A model generated the notes under the pieces. That model had not been told where the DNA came from and did not search any database. It saw only the letters and a list, made by a program, of their open reading frames with translations. A stretch of 49,907 nucleotides of DNA from SBAX01 sp964646605 (GTDB lineage Bacteria; Planctomycetota; Phycisphaerae; UBA1845), in the NCBI GenBank assembly GCA_964646605.1, contig CAZYEX010000164.1:1-49907 (forward strand). Reading direction: 5' to 3'. The position numbers and the translations under genes are program-made. Shown piece after piece: positions 33,476-42,391 of the stretch. Positions within the stretch are counted from its first letter, which is position 1; each line of letters starts with the position of its first letter.

Positions 33476-33818
33476 CCCCGGCGATGTCGTTCTGGTGCGT
33501 TTCCCGTTCACCGACCTATCGAGTTCGAAAAAGCGTCCCGCCTTGGTGATTAGTCCGCCCGGCTACGCGAGCCGATTCGGTGACGTGGTCGTTCTCGCCT
33601 TGACGAGCCGACCTGAGACGGACGGTCCGCCGCCCCTGGCGCGTTGGCGGGACGCGGGGTTGCCAAAGGCGACGTGGATCAAGCCCTTGATCGCGACCCT
33701 GGCGTCCTCGAACCTAAAAAGGCGCATCGGCTCCATCCATGTTGAGGATGTTCCACAAGTCGTGAGCACCCTGCGTATGCTCGTTGCCGCCCAATTCCAA
33801 CCGGCCACAGAACAATGA
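33462..33818 (+). CDS. MazF/PemK-family toxin
   Basis: A 118-residue protein with the MazF beginning YNPGDVVLVRFPFTDLSSSKKRPALVIS and the central VVVLALTSRPE, then WIKPLIATLASSNLKRRIG. MazF toxins are endoribonucleases that cut mRNA at short sequences. The catalytic arginine/threonine region (KKRPALVI, ALTSR) looks intact, so it is likely active. It is encoded directly after its candidate antitoxin and 25 bases before tsaD. Confidence 0.88.
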   Translation: MTTYNPGDVVLVRFPFTDLSSSKKRPALVISPPGYASRFGDVVVLALTSRPETDGPPPLARWRDAGLPKATWIKPLIATLASSNLKRRIGSIHVEDVPQVVSTLRMLVAAQFQPATEQ

Positions 33819-33843
33819 GATTGCACGTGGCGCGGGTTCCGCC

Positions 33844-34863
33844 ATGACGACGATCCTGGGCATCGAAACCTCCTTCGACGAGACCTCCGCGGCCGTGGTG
33901 ATCGACGGGGTGGACGTGCGCAGCAACATCGTCGCCTCGCAGGTCGATTTGCACGCCAAGTACGGCGGAGTGGTGCCGGAGATTGCCTCGCGGGCGCACA
34001 TCGAGCGCCTCGACTCGGTGATCGAGGAGGCCATGAGCGCCGCGGGAGTGACAAAGGATGACATCGACGCCATCGCCGTGACCCATCGGCCGGGATTGGT
34101 CGGAGCGCTCCTCATCGGCATCACCGCGGCCAAGACGCTTAGTTGGGCGTGGGGCAAGCCGCTGGTCGGCGTCGATCACATTCGGGCCCACGCCTACAGT
34201 CCCGCGATCGGGCTTTCGCAGCCGCCCTGGCCCGCGGTGGGGTTGATCGTCTCCGGCGGGCACACGTCGCTTTTCCTCATCCGCGAACCAACGCAGATCG
34301 AACGCTTGGGCGCCACCATCGACGACGCCGCGGGCGAGGCCTTCGATAAAGTGGCGACCGTCCTGGGACTGGGCTATCCCGGCGGCCCGCTGGTCGAGAA
34401 GCTGGCCCGCGACGGCGATCCGCACGCGGTCGAGTTTCCGCGGACGATGCTCACGCCTGATTCGTTGGATTTTTCGTTCTCCGGAGTGAAGACGGCGGTG
34501 CTGTACCACGTTCACGGCCCCGGTCGAACCAGCGGCGGCTTGGAAAAGCTCTCGCCCAAGCAACTCGCCGACATCGCCGCGAGCTTCCAACAGGCGGTGA
34601 TCGACGTGCTGGTGCGAAAGACGTTGCTGGCCGTCGCTCGAACCGGAGTTCGCACCGTCGTCCTTGGAGGCGGAGTCGCGGCCAACAAGACCTTGCGATC
34701 CGCACTGGAAACCGCCTGCACCGAGCATCGCGTGACGTTCCACGCCGCGAAGATGCCCTACTGCACCGACAACGCAGCCATGATCGCCGCCTTGGGCTAT
34801 CATCATCTGCGACGCGGCGACATCGCCACCCTCGAACTCGACGCCTTCGCCTCGGCGAGATGA
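33844..34863 (+). CDS. tsaD: tRNA N6-adenosine threonylcarbamoyltransferase TsaD
   Basis: A 339-residue enzyme that transfers the threonylcarbamoyl group onto A37 of ANN-decoding tRNAs, together with TsaB and TsaE. The opening ILGIETSFDETSAAVV, the iron/zinc histidines in GVDHIRAHAYSP, the ASKH-type glycine loop GLIVSGGHTSLF, the DDAAGEAFDKVATVLGLGYPGGP block and the closing CTDNAAMIA with its metal-binding Asp are all present. The gene is usually essential. The start at 33844 is weakly supported by a ribosome binding site; the front 20 residues of the longer frame are not family-like. It heads a plus-strand run with aroA. Confidence 0.96.
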   Translation: MTTILGIETSFDETSAAVVIDGVDVRSNIVASQVDLHAKYGGVVPEIASRAHIERLDSVIEEAMSAAGVTKDDIDAIAVTHRPGLVGALLIGITAAKTLSWAWGKPLVGVDHIRAHAYSPAIGLSQPPWPAVGLIVSGGHTSLFLIREPTQIERLGATIDDAAGEAFDKVATVLGLGYPGGPLVEKLARDGDPHAVEFPRTMLTPDSLDFSFSGVKTAVLYHVHGPGRTSGGLEKLSPKQLADIAASFQQAVIDVLVRKTLLAVARTGVRTVVLGGGVAANKTLRSALETACTEHRVTFHAAKMPYCTDNAAMIAALGYHHLRRGDIATLELDAFASAR

Positions 34864-34866
34864 GCC

Positions 34867-35325
34867 TTGAGCCGCTTGGACCTCCGTATTGACGACGCAG
34901 CCCTTGGACGTATGGAAGAACTGACGCTTTTTCCGACGGAGGCGGAACGTCTTGCAGCGATGCATTCCCTTGAGAAGCGTGCGATTTGGTCCAGGCGCGG
35001 CTGGGTTCAACTGACCCTCTTGCTGGTGACGGTTGGCATCGCCCTACCACTGATCATTCGCTCAATGCGCACGCTTCCGCTTTTCCAGCAGTTGCTCGTC
35101 ATGATGCCGATCGGCTTGACTGCCGGGTTATTGATTCGCTATGTAGCACTCGCCTTGACACGGCGGGACGCGGCTCGGTTCCTCCGTGCGGCGCTTTTGG
35201 ATTGCGGGGTCCCTGTCTGCTTGGACTGTGGCTATTGTCTTCGCGGGTTATCGTCCGAGTGTTGCCCAGAATGCGGCCGGAAGATCGACGAGCGCGTCAC
35301 TAAGCTGATACGCCGAGGGGCTTGA
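34867..35325 (+). CDS. Small membrane protein with C-terminal zinc ribbon
   Basis: A 152-residue protein with two membrane helices (about 45-64 and 75-95; VQLTLLLVTVGIALPLII, LLVMMPIGLTAGLLIRYVAL) and a zinc ribbon CLDCGYCLRGLSSECCPECGRKI at about 118-140. The ribbon 'CxxCGYxLRGL...CPECG' is a very common planctomycete module of unknown role. The frame begins at TTG 34867, 3 bases after the tsaD stop; an ATG at 34912 is an alternative. It ends 2 bases before aroA, so it is in the same transcript. Confidence 0.75.
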   Translation: MSRLDLRIDDAALGRMEELTLFPTEAERLAAMHSLEKRAIWSRRGWVQLTLLLVTVGIALPLIIRSMRTLPLFQQLLVMMPIGLTAGLLIRYVALALTRRDAARFLRAALLDCGVPVCLDCGYCLRGLSSECCPECGRKIDERVTKLIRRGA

Positions 35326-35327
35326 AT

Positions 35328-36638
35328 ATGTCGCCGTCCGTTTATCGTTGTCCTCAGGCGCACGGACCGCTCGATGCGACCGTCGAACTGCCGGGGTCCA
35401 AGAGCCTGACGAATCGCGCACTCGTGGCCGCGGCGCTCGCCGACGGAGTGAGCATTCTTTCCAATGTGCTGATCGCCGACGACACCCTGCTGATGATCGA
35501 GGCGTTGCGGCAACTGGGAATCGCCGTCACCGTTGACGAACGGGCGTGCGCGACCGAGGTCACCGGATGCCGCGGACATCTCCCCGAATCATCGGCCAAC
35601 CTGTACTGCGGCAACTCCGGGACCACCATCCGCTTCCTGACCGCAATGACCGCCCTGGGCCAAGGCCGCTATGAACTCGACGGCGTGGCCCGAATGCGTC
35701 GTCGCCCCATCGGCGGACTGGGCAGCGCCCTTCAAACGCTCGGCGCGGGCATCGAATACCTGGGCGAGGAAGGCTTCCCGCCGCTGGTCGTACACGCTCA
35801 AGGACTGCGCGGCGGACAGGTTGCCTTCGAAACCCCCGAGTCGAGCCAATGGGTCAGCGCCCTGCTCCTCGCCGCCCCCTACGCCCGAGGCGACGTCTTT
35901 GTCGAAGTGCAAGGCGACCTCCCCAGCCGCCCATTCGTCGCCATGACCACGGCCATGATGGAGCGATTCGGCGTTGAAGTCATCCAGGACGCGCGGGAAA
36001 CGCTTCGTCTGATCGTCGAAGCGCCGCAGTGTTACACCGCGGCTCATCTGGCGATCGAACCTGACGCCACCAACGCAACGTACTTCCTCGCCGCGGCCGC
36101 GGTCGCCGGCGGTCGAGTGACCGTCCGCGGCTTGACCGCCGACAGCCTGCAAGGCGACATTCGTTTCGTCGAGATCCTGGAGAAGATGGGATGTCGCGCC
36201 ACATGGGGTCCGCGGGATCTGTCCGTAGAGGGACCCGCCGCGACCCAATGCCTGCGCGGCGTTGACGTCGATCTGAACGCCATGCCCGACACCGTCCCGA
36301 CCCTGGCCGCGCTCGCCATATTCGCCGATTCCCCCACGACGATTCGCAACGTCGCCAACCTGCGAGTCAAAGAGACCGACCGGCTCCGTGCGTTGAAAAC
36401 CGAGCTGTCCAAACTCGGTGCCGACGTAGACGAACTGCCCGATGGACTGGTGATTCGCCCGCCGCCGCAACTGACTCCCGCGGCGATCGACACCTACGAC
36501 GACCACCGCATGGCCATGAGCTTCGCCCTGGTCGGACTGCGCTGCCCCGGCCTTGTCATCAACGATCCTCAGTGTTGCGCAAAGACCTTCCCCGACTTTT
36601 TCCCGCGCTTCGAGGCCCTCGTGACCGGACGCGGGTAG
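35328..36638 (+). CDS. aroA: 5-enolpyruvylshikimate-3-phosphate synthase
   Basis: A 436-residue enzyme of the shikimate pathway joining shikimate-3-phosphate and PEP. PGSKSLTNRALVAAALADG is the PEP/S3P signature, GNSGTTIRFLTAM the second loop, PESSQWVSALLLAAPYA holds the phosphate-binding SSQ, and LRVKETDRLRAL the ATP-binding-like signature 2. DDHRMAMSFAL and KTFPDFF close the domain. The start is the ATG at 35328, seven bases after GAGGGG; an upstream TTG at 35322 would add two residues. In the glyphosate loop (LYCGNSGTTIRFLTAM) the common GNAGTTMR is GNSGTTIR. Confidence 0.96.
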   Translation: MSPSVYRCPQAHGPLDATVELPGSKSLTNRALVAAALADGVSILSNVLIADDTLLMIEALRQLGIAVTVDERACATEVTGCRGHLPESSANLYCGNSGTTIRFLTAMTALGQGRYELDGVARMRRRPIGGLGSALQTLGAGIEYLGEEGFPPLVVHAQGLRGGQVAFETPESSQWVSALLLAAPYARGDVFVEVQGDLPSRPFVAMTTAMMERFGVEVIQDARETLRLIVEAPQCYTAAHLAIEPDATNATYFLAAAAVAGGRVTVRGLTADSLQGDIRFVEILEKMGCRATWGPRDLSVEGPAATQCLRGVDVDLNAMPDTVPTLAALAIFADSPTTIRNVANLRVKETDRLRALKTELSKLGADVDELPDGLVIRPPPQLTPAAIDTYDDHRMAMSFALVGLRCPGLVINDPQCCAKTFPDFFPRFEALVTGRG

Positions 36639-36644
36639 GGCGCG

Positions 36645-37934
36645 ATGGAATACGACGTGGCCGTGGTGGGAGCGGGGGCGGCGGGTCTGGCGACGGCCAT
36701 CTTCGCCGCCCGGCGAAATCCCCAACTGCGCATCGTCGCCCTCGACGGGGCCCGGAAGCTGGGGGCCAAAATCCTGGTCAGCGGCGGGGGACGCTGTAAC
36801 GTCACCAACGTGCGCGTAACGCCCGAGGACTTCTGCGGCGGCAGCCGCAACACCATCCGTCGCGTGGTGAGCGCTTTCACGGCCGAGCAAACCGTCGAGT
36901 TCTTCCGCGAAATCGGCGTGCCGTTGCACGAGGAGCAGTGGGGCAAACTCTTTCCCGACAGCAACAGCGCCAAAACGGTGCTCGAAGCCCTCCTCGCGGA
37001 GTGCCGGCGCCTCGGCGTGCAACTCCTTTCCGGTCACCGGGTGATCGATATCCGAGCCGGGAGCGCCAGCGACCGGTTCGTCATCGACGCCGAAGTCGCC
37101 GCCGCCGACCGCGACACCACCAAGGCACTCATCCAGACCCGTCTCGTCGTCTTGGCCACGGGCGGGAAATCGCTTCCCAAAACGGGCAGCGACGGAGGCG
37201 GATACGAAATGGCCGAGAGATTGGGCCACTCGATCGTCGCCCCCACCCCGGCCCTGGTCCCCCTGGTTCTCGAGGGCGACGTTCACGCCCGCCTGTCCGG
37301 CATTTCGCGCGACGTCGAAGTCGTTCTGCGGATCGGCAATCAGAAACCCACGCGAATTCGCGGGCCCATGCTCTGGACGCACTTCGGAGCGAGCGGTCCG
37401 GCGATCATGGACGCCTCCCGCCATTGGCATCGCGCCCGGCTCAACGGCGATGACGTAAGCGTGGCACTCAACTTTCTTCCCGGCGATGATTTCCCATCGA
37501 CGGAGCAGCGATTCCTCGATCTGGCGGCGTCACAGCCCAAGCGATCGGTTCGCAACGCACTGGGCACGCTCCTTCCCTCGCGACTGGGCGAAGCGATTCT
37601 CGAACGCCTCGGCGTCGTTTCGCAACTCACCCTCGGACAACTGTCGCGCGACGATCGCCGTCGGATCATCCACGCCCTGCTCGAATGGCCGACGCCCGTC
37701 CGCGACAGCCGCGGATACAACCACGCCGAAGCCACCGCCGGCGGCGTACCCTTGTCGGAAATCGACCCCGCCACCATGGCCTCCCGCCTTTGTCCCGGAC
37801 TCTTCCTGGTCGGCGAAATCCTCGACGTCGACGGACGCATCGGCGGATTCAACTTCCAGTGGGCCTGGTCCTCGGCGTACGTCGCGGCCGACGCAATCGC
37901 CCGACCATCGTCGACGCGCGCGGGGCAACGCTAA
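36645..37934 (+). CDS. HI0933-family flavoprotein (BaiN-like)
   Basis: A 429-residue FAD-dependent oxidoreductase. YDVAVVGAGAAGLATAIFAARR is the dinucleotide-binding fold; KLGAKILVSGGGRCNVTN is the diagnostic HI0933 block, followed by LVVLATGGKSLPKTGSDGGGYEMA and the C-terminal EATAGGVPLSEIDPATM and GEILDVDGRIGGFNFQWAWSSAYVA. The family is widespread; some members reduce flavin-linked or bile-acid substrates, but the usual substrate is unknown. It lies 6 bases after aroA and likely in the same operon. Its last 4 bases overlap the end of the convergent cupin gene. Confidence 0.92.
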   Translation: MEYDVAVVGAGAAGLATAIFAARRNPQLRIVALDGARKLGAKILVSGGGRCNVTNVRVTPEDFCGGSRNTIRRVVSAFTAEQTVEFFREIGVPLHEEQWGKLFPDSNSAKTVLEALLAECRRLGVQLLSGHRVIDIRAGSASDRFVIDAEVAAADRDTTKALIQTRLVVLATGGKSLPKTGSDGGGYEMAERLGHSIVAPTPALVPLVLEGDVHARLSGISRDVEVVLRIGNQKPTRIRGPMLWTHFGASGPAIMDASRHWHRARLNGDDVSVALNFLPGDDFPSTEQRFLDLAASQPKRSVRNALGTLLPSRLGEAILERLGVVSQLTLGQLSRDDRRRIIHALLEWPTPVRDSRGYNHAEATAGGVPLSEIDPATMASRLCPGLFLVGEILDVDGRIGGFNFQWAWSSAYVAADAIARPSSTRAGQR

Positions 37935-38299
37935 CGACGGTCAATCCCCGTCGTTTCGCTGGGCGGGGCAAAGATGTCGAGGACCAAGGTGTCCTCGACC
38001 GCCTCGGCCGAGTGCAGGACGTTGGAGGGCAGGTGGACGACGTCTCCCCCGCGGGCGTCAACCTGGCGATAGGCGGGGTCGCCTTTTTCGCCGAACCCGA
38101 AGCGCAGGCGCCCTTCGAGGATGCACGCGAACTGCTCGTTCTCGTGCCGGTGCATTGGCACGACGCATCCCCGCTGCAACCGGACCTGCGAGATCATGAC
38201 TCGCTCGCCGATCACCCGCCGCCGCTCGAGCAAGGGCATGGGCACATCTTTGGAAAGTTCCGTCCAGCGGTACACCTTCGCCTCGCTGACTTTTATCAT
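37931..38299 (-). CDS. Cupin-domain protein
   Basis: A 122-residue small cupin. Motif 1 is GCVVPMHRHENEQFACILEGRL (metal-binding His, His and Glu) and motif 2 is GDVVHLPSNVLHSAEA. Such proteins bind a divalent metal and act as dioxygenase-, isomerase- or sensor-like proteins; the substrate is unknown. ATG 38299 has GGAG 9 bases upstream, while the longer frame to 38329 would add ten residues. It is preceded by a 98-base gap from the prolyl oligopeptidase gene. Confidence 0.85.
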   Translation of the reverse strand: MIKVSEAKVYRWTELSKDVPMPLLERRRVIGERVMISQVRLQRGCVVPMHRHENEQFACILEGRLRFGFGEKGDPAYRQVDARGGDVVHLPSNVLHSAEAVEDTLVLDIFAPPSETTGIDRR

Positions 38300-38397
38300 T
38301 TCCGCACTCCGGAAAAAGGACGAAAACATGCCGACCGTCAGGCGGGCATGTCTTCGCCGTTACCAAAGCCACGTGGGCCTCGACTCGCACGCAACGA

Positions 38398-40605
38398 CTA
38401 CGGGGTCGCGCCGCTCGCTTTCTTTCCTGGCGCGGCGGGAGCCTTGAGCTTTCCGTCCACGTTCATGTTGAGGGCTTTGAGCAGGAACGCCCAGCGGTCC
38501 GCCGATTCCTCGATGATCTTGGAGGTCGGTTTGCCCGCCCCGTGACCGGCCTTGGTCTCGATGCGGATGAGCACCGGGTTGGGTCCGGAATGGGCCTCCT
38601 GCAAGGCCGCGGCGAACTTGAGGCTGTGCGCGGGGAAGACGCGATCGTCGTGATCGGCCGTGGTAATCAGCGTGGCCGGATAGCTCGTTCCCGGCTTGAG
38701 GTTGTGCAGCGGCGAGTAGGCCATCAGCGCCTTGAATTCCTCGGGATTCTCCGGAGAACCATAGTCCGACGTCCACGCCCAACCGATGGTGAACTTGTTG
38801 AAGCGGAGCATGTCGAGCACGCCCACGGCCGGCAACGCGGCGCCGAACAGATCGGGGCGCTGCGTCAGGCACGCCGCCACCAGCAACCCGCCGTTGCTTC
38901 CCCCCCCGATCGCCAGCTTGGGCGTCGAGGTGTACTTATTGGCGATCAGCCACTCCGCCGAAGCGATGAAATCGTCGAAGCAGTTCTGCTTGTTGAGCTT
39001 CTTGCCCCCGTCGTGCCACTCCTTGCCATATTCGCCGCCCCCGCGGATGTTGGCCACCGCGTACACGCCGCCCATCTCCAACCACACCGCGTTGGAAACC
39101 GAAAACGACGGAGAGATCGAGGCGTTGAAACCGCCGTACGCATAGAGATACGTCGGGTTATTGCCGTCGAGCTTCAGTCCTTTGGCGTGGGTGATGAACA
39201 TCGGGATCCGCGTGCCGTCCTTGCTGTTGTAGAAGACCTGCTTGGTCTCATAGAGGTCGGGGTTGATGTCCACCGTGGGCTTCTTGAAAACCGTGCTTTC
39301 GCCCGACGCGACGTCGTACCGGAAGATCGTCGTCGGGTAGACGAAGCTGGTGAAGGCGTAGAACGTCTCGTGGTCGCTGCGCCTGCCGCCGAATCCGAAA
39401 GCCGAGCCGAGTGTGGGGAACTTCACCTCGCGCACAGGCTTGCCGTCCAGCTCGAACACCCTGACGGCCGTGACCACGTCCTTGAGGTAGTTGCCGATGA
39501 ACTTGCCCCCCACCGTGCTCACGCCCTGCAGCGTATCCGTGGATTGAGGGATGAGTTCCTTCCAATTCGCCTTGTCCGGCTTGGTCGTGTCGATGGCGAT
39601 CACCTTCCCGCGCGGGGCGTCGCGATCCGTTTTGAACCAGAACACCGGGCCATTGTTGTCGATGAAGTCGTATTCGTTTTCGAATTCGCTGATCAGCTCC
39701 ACGACCTTCGCGTCTTTTGCCGTAAGGTCCTTGTAGAAAATCAGGTTCTTCCGTTCGGTGCCCTTCCACACGTTGACCATGAGGTACTTGCCGTCGTCGG
39801 TGACTCCCCCGCCAAAACCCCATTCTTTCTGATCTTTTCGCTCGTAGACGAGTGCGTCGTCCGATTGGGGCGTGCCCAGCTTGTGATAGTAGAGCTTGTG
39901 GAAATAGTTCGCCCCCTTCAGTTCGTCGCCCGCCTTGGGTTCGTCATAGCGGCTGTAAAAGAAACCCTTGCCGTCGTGCGTCCACGAAGCCCCGGAGAAC
40001 TTGACCCACTTGACCAGGTCGGCCTGATCCTGTCCCGAGTCGATGTCACGGACCCGCCACTCCTGCCAATCCGAGCCCGACGCGGCCACGCCGTACGAAA
40101 TCGTCTTCCCGTCTTCGCTGATGTCATACCCCGTCAGGGCGACGGTGCCATCCTCTGACATCTTGTTGGGGTCGATGAGTGCTTTCGGCTCCTCGGTGAG
40201 CGTCTTGGCCGTATAGATGACGTTCTGATTCTGCAGACCGTCGTTCTTGCTGTAGAAGTATCGCCCGCCGCGCTTGAAGGGAGCGCCGTAACGCTCGAAG
40301 TTCCACATCTCCGTCAGGCGGTCCTTGAGCGCGTTGCGCTGCGGGATGCTCTCCAGAAACGGAAACGTGATTTTGTTCTCGGCCTCGATCCACGCCTTGG
40401 CGTCCGGCGAATCCGAGTCCTCGAGCCAACGATACGGGTCGGCCACCTTCACGCCGTTGTAATCGTCGACCTGCTCGACCTTCTTGGCCTTGGGATAGAC
40501 GACCGGTCGACCGGAATCGGCCAAAACCGGAATCGAAACCCACAGAACCGCGATCGCGGTGCAAAGAAACCGAACTGTCCATCGCTTCTGAATTGCCTTC
40601 GACAT
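38398..40605 (-). CDS. Exported prolyl oligopeptidase (S9A)
   Basis: A 735-residue serine peptidase with a signal peptide (FLCTAIAVLWVSIPVLADSG). N-terminal YPKAKKVEQVDDYNGVKVADPYRWLED is the S9A opening. A beta-propeller precedes the hydrolase domain. The catalytic serine is in GGGSNGG (about Ser570), the Asp in TADHDDRVFPAHS (about 653) and the His in KAGHGAGKP (about 688). The enzyme cuts short proline-containing peptides, here outside the cytoplasm. The ATG at 40605 is preceded by GGAG, and the longer frame has no signal. The C-terminal LKAPAAPGKKASGATP is a low-complexity extension. Confidence 0.95.
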   Translation of the reverse strand: MSKAIQKRWTVRFLCTAIAVLWVSIPVLADSGRPVVYPKAKKVEQVDDYNGVKVADPYRWLEDSDSPDAKAWIEAENKITFPFLESIPQRNALKDRLTEMWNFERYGAPFKRGGRYFYSKNDGLQNQNVIYTAKTLTEEPKALIDPNKMSEDGTVALTGYDISEDGKTISYGVAASGSDWQEWRVRDIDSGQDQADLVKWVKFSGASWTHDGKGFFYSRYDEPKAGDELKGANYFHKLYYHKLGTPQSDDALVYERKDQKEWGFGGGVTDDGKYLMVNVWKGTERKNLIFYKDLTAKDAKVVELISEFENEYDFIDNNGPVFWFKTDRDAPRGKVIAIDTTKPDKANWKELIPQSTDTLQGVSTVGGKFIGNYLKDVVTAVRVFELDGKPVREVKFPTLGSAFGFGGRRSDHETFYAFTSFVYPTTIFRYDVASGESTVFKKPTVDINPDLYETKQVFYNSKDGTRIPMFITHAKGLKLDGNNPTYLYAYGGFNASISPSFSVSNAVWLEMGGVYAVANIRGGGEYGKEWHDGGKKLNKQNCFDDFIASAEWLIANKYTSTPKLAIGGGSNGGLLVAACLTQRPDLFGAALPAVGVLDMLRFNKFTIGWAWTSDYGSPENPEEFKALMAYSPLHNLKPGTSYPATLITTADHDDRVFPAHSLKFAAALQEAHSGPNPVLIRIETKAGHGAGKPTSKIIEESADRWAFLLKALNMNVDGKLKAPAAPGKKASGATP

Positions 40606-41460
40606 GACTCCACCCTCTGTTGACGATCGCTCGTGTGCCTTCCCATCCCGAGCCGCCGGGTTCACCCGCCGGGTCTACCGCGGAATGGGCCGACCCTGAT
40701 CCTACCCCCATCCTCGACCGGACCCAAACCCCGATTCGTCAGAAGATGTCATGACCCATAGGGCTCACACGCGCCGCGGCGTCCGATACACCATAACAGC
40801 GGACGTCCCATGCCGTGCGGCCGGTGTGAAGCGCGCGGCTCACCGTACGGAGAACCCCGCATCGCCCCCCAAGGACGTTAGGGCATCAAGAGGGCGTCGA
40901 TGAGTTCCTCCTCCTCGATCCCCGGATCCTGGATTTGGCGGCGTGGCACTGTTTGAAGACCGAAACCCCTCCAAGGTGCCGGTGCTCTGTGGGCAGTGCG
41001 GGTCCAGTGAGGACATTCTAATTGTTGCGTCGCGTCCCGCGCGTCCCGTGCGAGAAAGGATTCTCCCACAAGCGACACTTTGAACTTCGCACTTGGCGTT
41101 TCCGCCCCAAAAACCCCCCTTGACTTCCCACTCCGGGACTCCTAACATACTCCAAACGTGGGCCGCCGCCGACCACCTCCGCCAGACCGGTGCGGCGCCG
41201 CCGAAACCGAAAACGAGTGTCACCTGGTGACACCGCGACAAATGCGCGAAAAAACGTTTTTTGCAAAACAAACCCACTTGCAATCCACACAGGACCAATT
41301 GAAGTGTCACAGGCCGCCAAGGCCAAGGCGCTCCCGCGCCGTGCCCGGCGCGCGTGCCGTGGAAAGGGCCGCGCTCTTCGAAAGGCTTGCAGTGATCTCT
41401 TCCTCGTGTCCGCTTGGGTGGAGAAGCCCTCGTGCGAACCGGCGCCGCCCGCAAAGGACG
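40606..41460. other. Long non-coding stretch with gene remnant and palindromes
   Basis: These 855 bases have no credible full gene on either strand. At about 40868-40935 lies a degenerate copy of the 3' end of the small lipoprotein gene. Farther right are a 17-base palindrome (41217-41233) and an A6CGT6 palindrome (41249-41262). The rest shows no motif I recognise. Confidence 0.5.
40868..40935 (-). pseudogene. Remnant copy of the small lipoprotein gene 3' end
   Basis: On the minus strand this reads QIQDPGIEEEELIDALLMP and then stops, against QIRDLGIEDEELIDALLTL at the end of the lipoprotein gene at 41461. The DNA matches over about 60 bases, including the CGATGAGTTCCTC stretch and AAGGACGTTA just beyond the stop. 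The upstream part, with lipobox, is absent, so this is a partial duplication or decayed paralogue. Confidence 0.6.
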
Positions 41461-41715
41461 TTACAGTGTCAGAAGTGCGTCGATGAGTTCCTCGTCCTCG
41501 ATCCCCAAATCCCGGATTTGTCCGCGTTTTTCGTCATCGCTGAGTCCGTCGTCCTCCACGATGTCGCGAACGTCGTCCAGAAGAATCGGCTGCCCGTCGG
41601 AGTTCACCAGTTGTTGGGGAAACCGCGTGGCGACGCTCCCGCAACCGGCGAGCCCAGCCGCCGCGATCACCCACCCGATCGAAAAACCGCATCGTTTCAA
41701 GACGCCCTCCCGCAT
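41461..41715 (-). CDS. Small lipoprotein with C-terminal acidic motif
   Basis: An 84-residue protein with lipobox VIAAAGLAGC, so lipid-anchored at residue 25. The mature part ends in an acidic segment, DGLSDDEKRGQIRDLGIEDEELIDALLTL. This motif recalls small planctomycete proteins that I cannot name. It precedes, in its own direction, a partial duplicate of its own tail (40868-40935). The ATG at 41715 has GGAG 11 bases upstream. The function is unknown. Confidence 0.7.
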   Translation of the reverse strand: MREGVLKRCGFSIGWVIAAAGLAGCGSVATRFPQQLVNSDGQPILLDDVRDIVEDDGLSDDEKRGQIRDLGIEDEELIDALLTL

Positions 41716-41739
41716 TTCTGTCTCGCTCCGTTCGCCGAG

Positions 41740-42357
41740 TCACCCGCCGTCAAAAATGCCGCGGATGCGATCGGGGCAGGGCTGCGTGCGATGGTATTCC
41801 ACTTCGATCCGTTTGACGAGGTGGGGCCCGTCGACCAGGTACGTCGTGGCGACCCGTTTCTCCGCCGTCTCGAACTTCTCAACCACTCGATGTCGAACCA
41901 CCCCGCCCTTTTCCCCGGCGGACTCCATCTCCAAAATCATCGTGCGCGTGGCCGCATCCCAGGTCCCCTTGACGATGCTGGGACCAACCCCCGATGCGTT
42001 GTCGAACCATGCCCCGTGGAATTTCTTCTCCACGTTGTTCCAGGAAAGGGTCCCCGTGGCGCGGAACTTAGCCGCGCCCCCGCCGGTGTTGTACACCCGG
42101 CGTATGGCGTGGTAGTCCAGGATCCAAGTGATCTCCTCGGTTCCCTTGGCGCTGCCGATGATTTCGCCGCGGGGATTGAAGTGACTCTCGCTGACACCCC
42201 ACGGACCGACGAACAGTTCGAGGTGGGCGAGCTCGGGAAAAGGGAACGGCGCTGCCTCCCCAGCCGGCCCCGGCGTGCCTCTTGGCGGAGCTTTCCCTTC
42301 GTCCTGCCCCATCACGGGAAAGGCAAGGAACGGGAGCAGAAAGAGGCACCGCACCAT
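41740..42357 (-). CDS. Exported DUF1579-like protein
   Basis: A 205-residue protein with a signal peptide (MVRCLFLLPFLAFPVMGQ), then LAHLELFVGPWGVSESHFNPRG, GTEEITWILDYHAIRRVY, WFDNASGVGPSIVKGTWD and a closing VEYHRTQPCPDRIRGIF. The pattern of 'L-xx-FVGxW', GTExxxWILxxxAI and paired strands matches the lipocalin-like DUF1579 family, small beta-barrels of unknown ligand. The start at 42357 is chosen because it gives a signal peptide; there is no good Shine-Dalgarno sequence. It follows transketolase by 34 bases in the same direction and may share its transcript. Confidence 0.75.
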   Translation of the reverse strand: MVRCLFLLPFLAFPVMGQDEGKAPPRGTPGPAGEAAPFPFPELAHLELFVGPWGVSESHFNPRGEIIGSAKGTEEITWILDYHAIRRVYNTGGGAAKFRATGTLSWNNVEKKFHGAWFDNASGVGPSIVKGTWDAATRTMILEMESAGEKGGVVRHRVVEKFETAEKRVATTYLVDGPHLVKRIEVEYHRTQPCPDRIRGIFDGG

Positions 42358-42391
42358 CAGCCGCCGTGCCCGTCGGACGGGGCGAATGGGC

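Noticed and set aside
35589..37430. 613-residue minus-strand frame
   Set aside because: It is antisense to aroA and the HI0933 flavoprotein.
38542..40158. 538-residue plus-strand frame
   Set aside because: It is antisense to prolyl oligopeptidase, whose catalytic triad and signal peptide are unambiguous.
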